This document shows positions 32,733-39,267 of a stretch of 39,886 nt of DNA, in pieces. The stretch is from an uncultured Eubacteriales bacterium (GTDB taxonomy: Bacteria; Bacillota; Clostridia; Oscillospirales; Oscillospiraceae): NCBI GenBank assembly GCA_900548795.1, contig URLT01000004.1, positions 1-39,886 on the forward strand. The letters run 5' to 3'. Numbering within the stretch: the first letter of the stretch is position 1; each line of letters starts with the position of its first letter. The position numbers and the translations under genes were made by a program. The notes under the pieces are model-generated. The model was not told the origin of the DNA. It ran no database searches and saw nothing but the letters and a program-made list of their open reading frames with translations.

Positions 32733-33053
32733 ATGAAGCTGACAAGTTACGTTCAGGAACGCCGGCTGACCGTGGCGCTGACCGGCGAGATCGACCACCA
32801 CACCGCGCGCGAGCTGATGCAGGCGATCTCGGAAAAGATCGACCTGTACCTGCCCCTGCGGTGCGTGCTGGATTTTCGCGACGTGCGGTTCATGGACTCG
32901 AGCGGCATCGCCGTCGTGCTGCACACCCTGCGGCGAATGAAGCTGCTGCAGGGGCGCGTGATTCTGCAAAACATCCCGGCGCAGCCCTACAAGGTGCTCC
33001 GCGCGGCCGGGATCGAGAAGCTCACCGAGGTCAGAGAGGAGTGCCCGCAATGA
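32733..33053 (+). CDS. spoIIAA: Anti-sigma F factor antagonist
   Basis: SpoIIAA releases sigma F from SpoIIAB in the forespore. The 106-residue STAS-domain protein has the family DSSG motif (residues 55-58), whose serine is phosphorylated by SpoIIAB. GGAGG lies 7 nt before the ATG at 32733. It is the first gene of the three-gene spoIIA operon, and its stop overlaps the spoIIAB ATG by 4 nt. Confidence 0.95.
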   Translation: MKLTSYVQERRLTVALTGEIDHHTARELMQAISEKIDLYLPLRCVLDFRDVRFMDSSGIAVVLHTLRRMKLLQGRVILQNIPAQPYKVLRAAGIEKLTEVREECPQ

Positions 33054-33493
33054 AACGATCGGAAAATTACATGGAGCTGAAATTTCCAAGCCGCTCGGCC
33101 AACGAGGCCTTTGCCCGCGCCGCCGTGGCAAGCTTCGCCGCGCAGCTTGACCCGACGCTCGACGAGCTGGGCGACATCAAGACCGCCGTCAGCGAGGCGG
33201 TCACAAACTGCATCGTGCATGCCTATCCGGACTGCATCGGCACGGTCACGCTCCGCGCGCGGCTGCTGCCGCAGCGCGTGCTCGAGCTGACGGTCAAGGA
33301 TCGCGGCGTCGGCATCGCCGACGTGGCGCAGGCCTGCAAGCCGATGTTCACGACCGGCGGCGCCGAGCGCAGCGGCATGGGCATCACGATCATGGAGAGC
33401 TTTATGACGGAGTTTCGCATCACCTCCGCGCCCGGCAAGGGAACGACCGTGCACATGAAGCGCAAGATCGTCTGCCGCGGGGACAAGCCTTGA
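33050..33493 (+). CDS. spoIIAB: Anti-sigma F factor / SpoIIAA kinase
   Basis: SpoIIAB binds and inhibits sigma F and phosphorylates SpoIIAA. The 147-residue GHKL ATPase-fold protein has the N-box AVSEAVTNCIVHAY near residue 50, DRGVGI near 85 and the lid region GAERSGMGITIMESFM near 105-120. The ATG at 33050 gives the normal family N-terminus; a long in-frame upstream extension is shifted spoIIAA sequence. It overlaps spoIIAA (ATGA) and sigF (TTGA), which favours balanced synthesis. Confidence 0.96.
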   Translation: MKRSENYMELKFPSRSANEAFARAAVASFAAQLDPTLDELGDIKTAVSEAVTNCIVHAYPDCIGTVTLRARLLPQRVLELTVKDRGVGIADVAQACKPMFTTGGAERSGMGITIMESFMTEFRITSAPGKGTTVHMKRKIVCRGDKP

Positions 33494-34203
33494 CCGCCGA
33501 GCAAGCCGAGCTTCTGCTTCGTGCCTCGGGCGGCGACCGCGCGGCCTGCGCGGAGCTGGTCGAGCGCAACACCGGTCTGATCTGGTCGGTCGCGCGGCGC
33601 TATTTCGGCCGGGGCGTCGATTCCGACGACCTCTATCAGCTCGGCTGTCTGGGCTTTCTCAAGGCGGTCAACGGCTTTGACCCGGCCTACGGGACGCAGT
33701 TTTCCACCTATGCCGTGCCGAAGATCGCCGGGGAGATCCGGCGCTTTCTGCGCGACGACGGCACGGTGAAGGTCAGCCGCAGCCTCAAGGAGCGCGCCGC
33801 CCTGCTCCGCGCCGCGCGCCAGCGCCTGATCGGCACGCTCGGGCGCGAGCCGAGCCTCAGTGAGCTGAGCGCCGAGACGGGGCTGCAGCCCGAGGAGATC
33901 GCCACGGCCGAGGCCGCGACCGGCGCGGCCGACTCCATTCAGCGCCGCATGGGAGACGACGGCCCGGCGCTCGAGGAGCTGCTCTCCGGCGGCTCGCCGG
34001 AGGAGGAGCTGCTGGATCGGCTCGCCCTGCGCGAGGCCGTCGCCGCGCTGCCCGAGCGGGAGCGAACAGTCATCGAGCTGCGCTATCATCACTGCCTCAC
34101 GCAGGATCGCGCGGCGCGGCTCCTCGGCGTCTCGCAGGTGCAGATCTCGCGCATCGAGAAAAAGGCGCTCGCCGCCCTGCGCGCGCACTTTTCCGTCGAG
34201 TGA
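33490..34203 (+). CDS. sigF: Forespore sigma factor sigma F
   Basis: Sigma F is the first compartment-specific sporulation sigma factor. The 237-residue protein lacks region 1.1. Region 2 has DDLYQLGCLGFLKAVNGFDP and FSTYAVPKIAGEIRRFLRDDG, region 3 has SELSAETGLQPEEIA, and region 4 has the helix-turn-helix RLLGVSQVQISRIEKKA. The start is TTG at 33490, overlapping the spoIIAB stop by 4 nt, with GGGG 7 nt upstream. Position after spoIIAA-spoIIAB separates it from sigma G. Confidence 0.95.
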   Translation: MTAEQAELLLRASGGDRAACAELVERNTGLIWSVARRYFGRGVDSDDLYQLGCLGFLKAVNGFDPAYGTQFSTYAVPKIAGEIRRFLRDDGTVKVSRSLKERAALLRAARQRLIGTLGREPSLSELSAETGLQPEEIATAEAATGAADSIQRRMGDDGPALEELLSGGSPEEELLDRLALREAVAALPERERTVIELRYHHCLTQDRAARLLGVSQVQISRIEKKALAALRAHFSVE

Positions 34204-34331
34204 CCCGCAAGGGCAGGCGCGGCCTTTTGTCTGCGTCCAACGAGCGCGGCGGCGGACGCCCTGCCGGCGCAAACGGGAACGCGCCGAAGCACAGCCGGAG
34301 CGTAACGAAACCGCCAAAACGATTCGGTCAA

Positions 34332-34391
34332 GGCAAAAACGCCCCATTTACCGGACAAGTATGGCATGACACTTGTCTGGTAAATGGGGCG
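34332..34391 (-). terminator. Long palindrome acting as minus-strand terminator
   Basis: Arms of 21 bp (34340-34360 with 34371-34391, one mismatch that is a G-U) enclose a 10-nt loop. On the minus strand GTTTTTGCC follows, so it can end the small membrane protein transcript. On plus no T-run follows. Its 21+10+21 geometry and CCCCAT core recur at 39089-39140. Confidence 0.75.
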
Positions 34392-34416
34392 CAGCTCACA
34401 GCCGGGAGCGGCTGTA

Positions 34417-34487
34417 TTTTGTTTTCAAACCGATCCGTTGGGGCAAAAGGCCCGCTGAGCACCGCAGCCGATTGATTCCGAGGTTCC
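34417..34487 (-). repeat. MITE-like element, partial copy C (inverted)
   Basis: About 70 bp match the complement of the left half of copies A and B: TTTTCAAACCGA, GTTGGGGCAAAAG, CCCGCTGA, CCGCAGCCGATT and the end GAGGTTCC, with several substitutions. The other half is missing. Confidence 0.78.
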
Positions 34488-34514
34488 CTAGCTTATCCTT
34501 ATTCCGCTCCGCAG

Positions 34515-34913
34515 TCAGGCGTCTCTTCGTCCGACGGACTGATTTTTGCATTGCGATACGTCTGCGTTGTCTTCAAAATACGCCCCGTCATCCGACGTCG
34601 GCGCGACCTCCCAGCGAAACAGATCGCCGCCTCTTATGAAATAAGCAAATAGCGCCGCAAGGGCAACCCACCCAAGAAGCGTGACGATCAATTCCCAATG
34701 CTTTGAATCAAAACCGATCAGGAAGCCCACAAGCAGCGTCATGCACTGCAACACCGGCAAAAGCAAAAAGAAGACGAGCCGAAATAAAACCGGGTGCTTG
34801 ACCTCGATCATCCGACCGGTTTTCAGATCCGGCTGTCGAGTATTAAAGGATACCCATTTTTCTCTTGAAAAAGAAAGAACACAGGGATTTTCGGGGATAT
34901 ACTGTCTTTTCAT
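34515..34913 (-). CDS. Small membrane protein of unknown function
   Basis: This 132-residue protein matches no family I recognise. The first 40 residues are hydrophilic (SFSREKWVSFNTRQPDL). Two hydrophobic segments follow (about 45-66 and 73-90), then a short acidic tail (YFEDNADVSQ). It is well supported as a gene: AGGAGG lies 8 nt before the ATG and a perfect consensus promoter is at 34961-34989. Its codon use is less GC-rich than that of its neighbours, which could indicate recent acquisition or weak selection. Confidence 0.78.
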   Translation of the reverse strand: MKRQYIPENPCVLSFSREKWVSFNTRQPDLKTGRMIEVKHPVLFRLVFFLLLPVLQCMTLLVGFLIGFDSKHWELIVTLLGWVALAALFAYFIRGGDLFRWEVAPTSDDGAYFEDNADVSQCKNQSVGRRDA

Positions 34914-34960
34914 GAAAGCGCGCCTCCTTTTTGTGCTCGCCGTTTTCTTCCCTCGGTTAT

Positions 34961-34989
34961 ATTATAACGCATACTGCGACGCGTGTCAA
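34961..34989 (-). promoter_or_regulatory. Perfect consensus sigma-A promoter of the small membrane protein
   Basis: The minus strand reads TTGACA (34984-34989), a 17-bp spacer and TATAAT (34961-34966). Start near 34954, about 40 nt before the ATG at 34913. This is the strongest promoter match in the window and drives a gene of unknown function. Confidence 0.93.
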
Positions 34990-35000
34990 TGCCGCTCTGC

Positions 35001-35040
35001 ATAAAACGCTCCCTCCGCGCGGTGCGCGGAGGGAGCGTTT
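35001..35040 (-). terminator. Terminator of the groESL operon
   Basis: Perfect 17-bp arms (35004-35020 with 35024-35040) enclose a 3-nt loop, followed on minus by a short T-run (GTTTTATG). groEL transcripts must cross copy B of the repeat before reaching it. Confidence 0.85.
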
Positions 35041-35042
35041 AT

Positions 35043-35202
35043 GGAACCTCTGAATAAATCGGCTGCGGCGGTCAGCGGGTCTTTTGCCCCAACTTGTCGG
35101 TTTGAAAATTTTGAAATACGTAAAGGATTCCTGCAATTTTCAAACCTTAATTTGGAAACAAAATCCCTCGCTGACCGCTCTTGCAATTTAATCAGAGGTT
35201 CC
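35043..35202. repeat. MITE-like element, copy B (full length, 160 bp)
   Basis: The terminal inverted repeats are GGAACCTCTGAAT and the complement of AATCAGAGGTTCC (12 of 13). A perfect inner 10-bp pair GCGGTCAGCG/CGCTGACCGC lies about 30 bp from each end. It differs from copy A at about 15 of 160 positions. The G-to-C change in the left end of B is matched by the complementary change in its right end, so the ends vary together. No coding frame. Confidence 0.86.
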
Positions 35203-35241
35203 TTTTAATTCGGTTCAGTCAGGCATTGACGCGCTTGGCAA

Positions 35242-36885
35242 TCAATACATGCCGCCCATGCCGCCGGCTGCGCCTGCCGCTGCTGCGGCGGCCGCATCGC
35301 CTGCGGGGTCGGGCTTGTCGGTGACGATCGACTCGGTCGTCAGGACGCAGGCGCCGATGGAGGCGGCGTTCTCGAGCGCGGTGCGCGTGACCTTGGTCGG
35401 GTCGACGATGCCGCTCGGGATCATATCGCAATAGGTCGCATGATAGGCGTCGTAGCCATAGCCGACCTTGCGGCTGTTCTTGATCTTCTCAAAGACGACG
35501 GAGCCGTCGACACCGGCGTTCTCGGCGATCTGGCGGATCGGGGCCTGCAGCGCCTTGGCGATGATGGACGCGCCGGTCTTTTCGTCTCCGCTGAGCTTTG
35601 CAACGAGCTTCTCGACCGCCGGGATGGCGTTGACGAACGCCGTGCCGCCGCCTGCGACGATGCCTTCCTCAACGGCCGCGCGGGTCGCGTTGAGGGCGTC
35701 CTCGACGCGGAGCTTCTGCTCCTTCATGGCGACCTCAGTCTGCGCGCCGACGCGGATGACCGCGACGCCGCCGGACAGCTTGGCAAGACGCTCCTGCAGC
35801 TTCTCGCGGTCGTAGTCGGAGGTGGTGACGCTGATGGCGGACTTGATCTCGTGGATGCGCTCCTGAATGGCGGCCGGGTCGCCGCAGCCGTCGACGATGA
35901 CGGTGTTGTCCTTGTTGACCTTCATCTGGCGGGCACGGCCGAGGTCGGACAGCTGCACGTCGGCGAGGTTCATGTTCAGCTCGGAGGCAACATAGGTGCC
36001 GCCGGTCAGGATGGCGATGTCGCGGAGCATCTCCTTGCGGCGGTCGCCGAAGCCGGGCGCCTTGACGCAGACGCAGTTGAAGCTGCCGCGCAGACGGTTG
36101 ACCAGCAGGGTCGACAGGGCGTCGCCCTCGACGTCCTCAGCGATGATGACGAGCTTCTGGCCGCCCTTGACGATCTGCTCCAGGATGGGCAGGATGTCCT
36201 GAATGGCGGAGATCTTCTTGTCGGTGATGAGGATATACGGGTCGTCGACGACGGCCTCCATCTTGTCGGTGTCGGTGACCATATAGGGGGAGATGTAGCC
36301 GCGGTCGAACTGCATACCCTCGACGACGTCCAGGCCGGTCTCGGCGGTCTTGGATTCCTCGATGGTGATGACGCCGGAGGCGCTGACCTTCTCCATGGCC
36401 TCGGCGATCAGCTTGCCGATCTCCTCGTCGCCGCTGGAGACCGTGCCGACGCGCGCGATGTCCGCGCTGCCGTTGACGGCCTGCGAATTTTCCTTAATGG
36501 CCTCGATGGCAGTGTCGACCGCCTTCTGCATACCCTTGCGCATGACCATCGGGTTTGCGCCGGCGGAGACGTTCTTCAGGCCCTCGCGGACGATGGCCTG
36601 CGCCAGCAGGGTCGCGGTGGTCGTGCCGTCGCCGGCGACGTCGTTGGTCTTGGTCGCGACCTCGCGGACGAGCTGCGCGCCCATGTTCTCAAACGGATCC
36701 TCCAGCTCCACGTCCTTGGCGATCGTGACGCCGTCGTTCGTGATGAGCGGAGCACCGTACTTCTTGCCGAGCACGACGTTGCGGCCCTTCGGGCCGAGCG
36801 TGACCTTCACGGTGTTTGCAAGCTGGTCAATGCCGCTTTGCAGCTTCTTGCGGGCGTCTTCGCCGAATTCAATCATTTTTGCCAT
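35242..36885 (-). CDS. groEL: Chaperonin GroEL (60 kDa)
   Basis: This is the ATP-driven folding chamber subunit that works with GroES. The 547-residue protein has the N-terminal GPKGRNVVL and DGVTIAKDVEL segments, the ATP-binding GDGTTTATLLAQ near residue 86 and the typical glycine-methionine tail GGMGGMY. It lies 18 nt after groES under the CIRCE-controlled promoter. Nothing atypical was seen. Confidence 0.98.
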   Translation of the reverse strand: MAKMIEFGEDARKKLQSGIDQLANTVKVTLGPKGRNVVLGKKYGAPLITNDGVTIAKDVELEDPFENMGAQLVREVATKTNDVAGDGTTTATLLAQAIVREGLKNVSAGANPMVMRKGMQKAVDTAIEAIKENSQAVNGSADIARVGTVSSGDEEIGKLIAEAMEKVSASGVITIEESKTAETGLDVVEGMQFDRGYISPYMVTDTDKMEAVVDDPYILITDKKISAIQDILPILEQIVKGGQKLVIIAEDVEGDALSTLLVNRLRGSFNCVCVKAPGFGDRRKEMLRDIAILTGGTYVASELNMNLADVQLSDLGRARQMKVNKDNTVIVDGCGDPAAIQERIHEIKSAISVTTSDYDREKLQERLAKLSGGVAVIRVGAQTEVAMKEQKLRVEDALNATRAAVEEGIVAGGGTAFVNAIPAVEKLVAKLSGDEKTGASIIAKALQAPIRQIAENAGVDGSVVFEKIKNSRKVGYGYDAYHATYCDMIPSGIVDPTKVTRTALENAASIGACVLTTESIVTDKPDPAGDAAAAAAAGAAGGMGGMY

Positions 36886-36903
36886 AGTAATCTGCCTCCT
36901 GAA

Positions 36904-37188
36904 TTATTCTACAACCGCGAGAATGTCGCTCTGGCGAACGATGGAATAATCGACGCCGTCGAGCTTGACCTCGGTGCCGGAGTATTTCGCCACGACCACG
37001 CGGTCGCCGACACGAACTTCCATCTTCACTTCATTGCCGTCCACCATGCCGCCGGGGCCAACCGCGACGACCTCGGAGAGCACGGGCTTTTCCTTGTTCG
37101 CAGTGGAAAGAATGATGCCGGAAGCGGTGGTCTCCATCGCCTCAACGGGCTTGAGCAGAACACGGTCTGCAAGGGGCTTCAGTTTCAT
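36904..37188 (-). CDS. groES: Co-chaperonin GroES (10 kDa)
   Basis: This is the heptameric lid of the GroEL chamber. The 94-residue protein has KPLADRVLLKP at the N-terminus, the mobile-loop segment ETTASGIILS (residues 19-28) and VGDRVVVAKYSGTEVK. GGAGG lies 6 nt before the ATG at 37188. The longer upstream frame runs through the promoter and operator and is not coding. First gene of groES-groEL. Confidence 0.98.
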   Translation of the reverse strand: MKLKPLADRVLLKPVEAMETTASGIILSTANKEKPVLSEVVAVGPGGMVDGNEVKMEVRVGDRVVVAKYSGTEVKLDGVDYSIVRQSDILAVVE

Positions 37189-37241
37189 AGCGTACCTCCA
37201 AAACATGTCAGATGGTTTCCCATCGTGGTTTACCGGTTTTA

Positions 37242-37268
37242 TTAGCACTCAATCGCTCTGAGTGCTAA
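37242..37268. promoter_or_regulatory. CIRCE operator (HrcA binding site)
   Basis: A perfect TTAGCACTC-N9-GAGTGCTAA inverted repeat. It lies between the groE promoter and the groES start, so HrcA repression and heat-shock release are expected. hrcA itself is not in the window. Confidence 0.97.
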
Positions 37269-37272
37269 CATC

Positions 37273-37304
37273 TTATATAATAACCATTTCTTGCCGAATG
37301 TCAA
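37273..37304 (-). promoter_or_regulatory. Sigma-A promoter of groESL
   Basis: The minus strand has TTGACA (37299-37304) and, 17-19 bp downstream, an A/T run containing ATTATATAAG (plus 37273-37282) as the -10 region, directly in front of CIRCE. Confidence 0.82.
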
Positions 37305-37359
37305 GGGGCAAATGTGAATTTTTTGTAGACATTTTTCGACTCCTGCGCCGAAGCGCCGC

Positions 37360-38442
37360 TCAATCGGGCAGTCCACGGCGCTTCTGTCGCCTGACGCGGT
37401 TGATGTGCCGCTCAAAATCGCCGCTGTTGAGCAGCTCCGTCAGGACGAACTGCTCGAAGGTCGGCACGGTGCAGGAATATTCCCCCAGCCGCGCCGAAAA
37501 CACGTCGACCAGACGGCGCGGCAGCACCATGTAGCCCACGCGCAGCGACGGCGAGATCGTCTTGGAAAACGTGTTCAGATAGATCACGTTGTCGCCCCCG
37601 GCCATGGAAAACAGCGTCTCGGCGGGCTTCGAGGCGACGGAAAACTCGGAGTCATAGTCCGACTCGATCAGAAAGTGCGCGCCGCCCTCCGCCCAGCGGA
37701 TGTATTCGTGGCGCTTCGTGGCCGAGGCCGTCACGCCGGTCGGAAAGCTGCGGTAGGGCGTGGTGTGCAGCACGTCGGCGCGCGTGGCGGCCAGCGCGGC
37801 GCTGTCAATGCCGTCGTCGGAGAGCGGAAGCCGCTCGTAGCGCACGCCTGCCGTGCGGTAGACCAGCTCGATCTTCTCATACGACGGCGACTCGATCGCG
37901 TAGGTCTTGTCCCGCCCGAGCAGGTCGACGAGCAGACCGCACAGATACTCCGCGCCCGAGCCGATGTAGATCTGCCCAAGCTCGGCCGAGATGCCGCGGT
38001 TGCGCGCCAGATATTGCCGCAGCGCCTCGCGCAGCTCGAGGCACCCGGCGTTCGGCGGGCGCTCGAGAATGCGCTCGCCGTAGTCGCTGAGCACGCGCCG
38101 CATCGTCCGGCTGAGCACCGAGAGCGGAAAGCGCGACCGCGCCGGCTCTGCCGGAGCCGGATGCGCCGGACGCTGCGCCCCCGGCGCGGCCGCGAAGCCG
38201 TCCGCAGGGCGGAAGATTACAAAGTAGCCGCTGCGCTCGCGCCCCTCGGCGTAGCCCTCCTCGCAGAGCAGCTCATAGGCGTGCTCGACCGTGACCGTGC
38301 TCACGCCCGTCTCGTCGGCCAGCAGCCGCTTCGACGGCAGCCGGCTGCCGCAGGCAAACGCCCCGGCCAAAATGTCCGCGCGGAGCTGCCGGTAGAGCTG
38401 CAAATAGACCGGCCGCGCCTGTTTGTCGATCATGTAGTTCAT
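37360..38442 (-). CDS. MocR/PdxR-type GntR regulator, C-terminally shortened
   Basis: This regulator joins an N-terminal GntR winged helix (about 1-75, with GSRLPSKRLLADETGVSTVTVEHAY) to a type I aminotransferase-like domain (about 95-360). That domain contains the PLP-lysine segment FSKTISPSLRVGYM near residue 295. Family members usually have about 450-480 residues. This one stops at 360, just after the HINRVRRQKRR helix, so roughly 100 C-terminal residues are absent. The sequence beyond the stop, in any frame, does not continue the family and runs directly into the groE promoter region. It is divergent from an ECF S component, as expected for vitamin B6-related control. It may be functional or a decaying remnant. 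An alternative start is the ATG at 38433. Confidence 0.85.
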   Translation of the reverse strand: MNYMIDKQARPVYLQLYRQLRADILAGAFACGSRLPSKRLLADETGVSTVTVEHAYELLCEEGYAEGRERSGYFVIFRPADGFAAAPGAQRPAHPAPAEPARSRFPLSVLSRTMRRVLSDYGERILERPPNAGCLELREALRQYLARNRGISAELGQIYIGSGAEYLCGLLVDLLGRDKTYAIESPSYEKIELVYRTAGVRYERLPLSDDGIDSAALAATRADVLHTTPYRSFPTGVTASATKRHEYIRWAEGGAHFLIESDYDSEFSVASKPAETLFSMAGGDNVIYLNTFSKTISPSLRVGYMVLPRRLVDVFSARLGEYSCTVPTFEQFVLTELLNSGDFERHINRVRRQKRRGLPD

Positions 38443-38478
38443 CTGGTCTTATAATTTTCTCCCGTTCTGACTATTTTA

Positions 38479-38502
38479 TATTATCAATTTCATTGTATAA
38501 TA
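38479..38502. promoter_or_regulatory. Quasi-palindromic operator/-10 region between the MocR regulator and the S component
   Basis: TATTATCAAT-TTC-ATTG-TATAATA forms an inverted repeat with one extra base. Its right arm holds a consensus TATAAT (38496-38501) for the plus-strand gene, which lacks a good -35. The layout suits an activator or autorepressor site for the divergent regulator. The binding is inferred. Confidence 0.5.
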
Positions 38503-38534
38503 ATCCCATCAAAAATGCAAGGGAGAACCACACA

Positions 38535-39053
38535 ATGCAAGCAAAAACCCGCAAAACCACGGTCTGGCTCTGCACCACAGCCATGCTCATGGCGCTGAAC
38601 ATCGCGCTGAGCTCCTTCGGCGTGCCCGTTCCGGGCGGCCACCTCTATCTGAATGACATCGTCATCTGCGCCGCGGCCCTCCTGCTCGACCCGGTCGGCG
38701 CCTTCCTCGTCGGCGGCGTGGGCGCCTTCCTCGGCGATCTGTTCTTTTATCCGACGCCGATGTTCGTCTCGCTCGTCACCCACGGCCTGCAGGCCGTCGT
38801 CATTTCGCTTCTGGCGCGGCACGCCTTCAAAAAGCACCCGGCCGTCGCCTCCGTTGTCGGCGCTGCGGCCGGCGCGGTCATCATGATCGTCGGCTATTCC
38901 CTCGGCCGCGCGTTTATCTACGCCACGCCCGAGGCAGCGCTCCTGAAGCTCCCCTATCAGATCCTTCAGGCCGCCGTCGGCGCGATCGTCGGCACGCTGC
39001 TCGTCTGGAAATGCGGCCTGCGAAAGCTGTATTGCGAGAAGCTTATGCGCTGA
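38535..39053 (+). CDS. ECF transporter S component, possibly for vitamin B6
   Basis: This is the substrate-binding membrane subunit of an energy-coupling-factor vitamin importer. The 172-residue protein has about five to six hydrophobic helices, with the family's AMLMALNIALSS first helix followed by VPVPGGHLYLNDIV. The shared EcfAAT module is not in the window. Similar S components (PdxU/HmpT-like) transport pyridoxine-type or thiamine-type vitamers. Adjacency to a PLP-domain MocR regulator favours vitamin B6, but this is inference. GGGAG lies 9 nt before the ATG at 38535. Confidence 0.8.
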   Translation: MQAKTRKTTVWLCTTAMLMALNIALSSFGVPVPGGHLYLNDIVICAAALLLDPVGAFLVGGVGAFLGDLFFYPTPMFVSLVTHGLQAVVISLLARHAFKKHPAVASVVGAAAGAVIMIVGYSLGRAFIYATPEAALLKLPYQILQAAVGAIVGTLLVWKCGLRKLYCEKLMR

Positions 39054-39088
39054 CCGCATCAAAAAAGAAAACCCGAAGCATAACCAGA

Positions 39089-39140
39089 AACAGCACCCCA
39101 TCTGTTAGACAGGATACGATCTAACAGATGGGGTGCTGTT
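39089..39140. terminator. Perfect 21-bp-arm palindrome after the S component gene
   Basis: Arms 39089-39109 and 39120-39140 are perfectly complementary with a 10-nt loop (CAGGATACGA). Neither side has a good T-run (CCTTTGG on plus, TTTCTGG on minus), so termination strength is uncertain. It shares the 21+10+21 geometry and CCCCAT core of the palindrome at 34340-34391. Confidence 0.65.
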
Positions 39141-39165
39141 CCTTTGGATTTCTGCTTTTTCCTAT

Positions 39166-39192
39166 GGAGTCTCTGAACAAATCGGCTGCGGC
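39166..39192. repeat. MITE-like element, left-end fragment D
   Basis: GGAGTCTCTGAAC followed by AAATCGGCTGCGGC matches the first 27 bp of copy B with about three differences; unrelated sequence follows. Confidence 0.7.
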
Positions 39193-39267
39193 AGAGCCTT
39201 CCTTGATGCTTTTGCACGCAGAGAGGCGCTCGCGCGTTCGGCGCGCGCCGGGCAAGCCGGCGGTTTC

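Larger units (their letters stand above)
34204..34514. other. Convergent spacer between sigF and a small membrane protein gene
   Basis: No gene was found. From left to right it holds about 130 bp without recognisable signals, the 21-bp-arm palindrome at 34340-34391, a partial MITE-like copy (34417-34487) and the A/T-neutral tail to the minus-strand stop. No separate plus-strand terminator for sigF is visible. Confidence 0.6.
34914..35241. other. Spacer between groEL and the small membrane protein gene
   Basis: No gene is present. It contains the promoter at 34961-34989, the groE terminator at 35004-35040 and full copy B of the MITE-like element (35043-35202), which ends 39 nt after the groEL stop codon. 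Confidence 0.85.

Noticed and set aside
32546..33049. N-terminal extension of the spoIIAB frame
   Set aside because: This stretch is spoIIAA read in another frame; the ATG at 33050 gives the family-length SpoIIAB.
37262..37375. Frameshift explaining the short MocR regulator
   Set aside because: Reading past the stop in the other two frames gives no sequence resembling the missing C-terminal aminotransferase segment, so a loss of sequence fits better than a simple frameshift.
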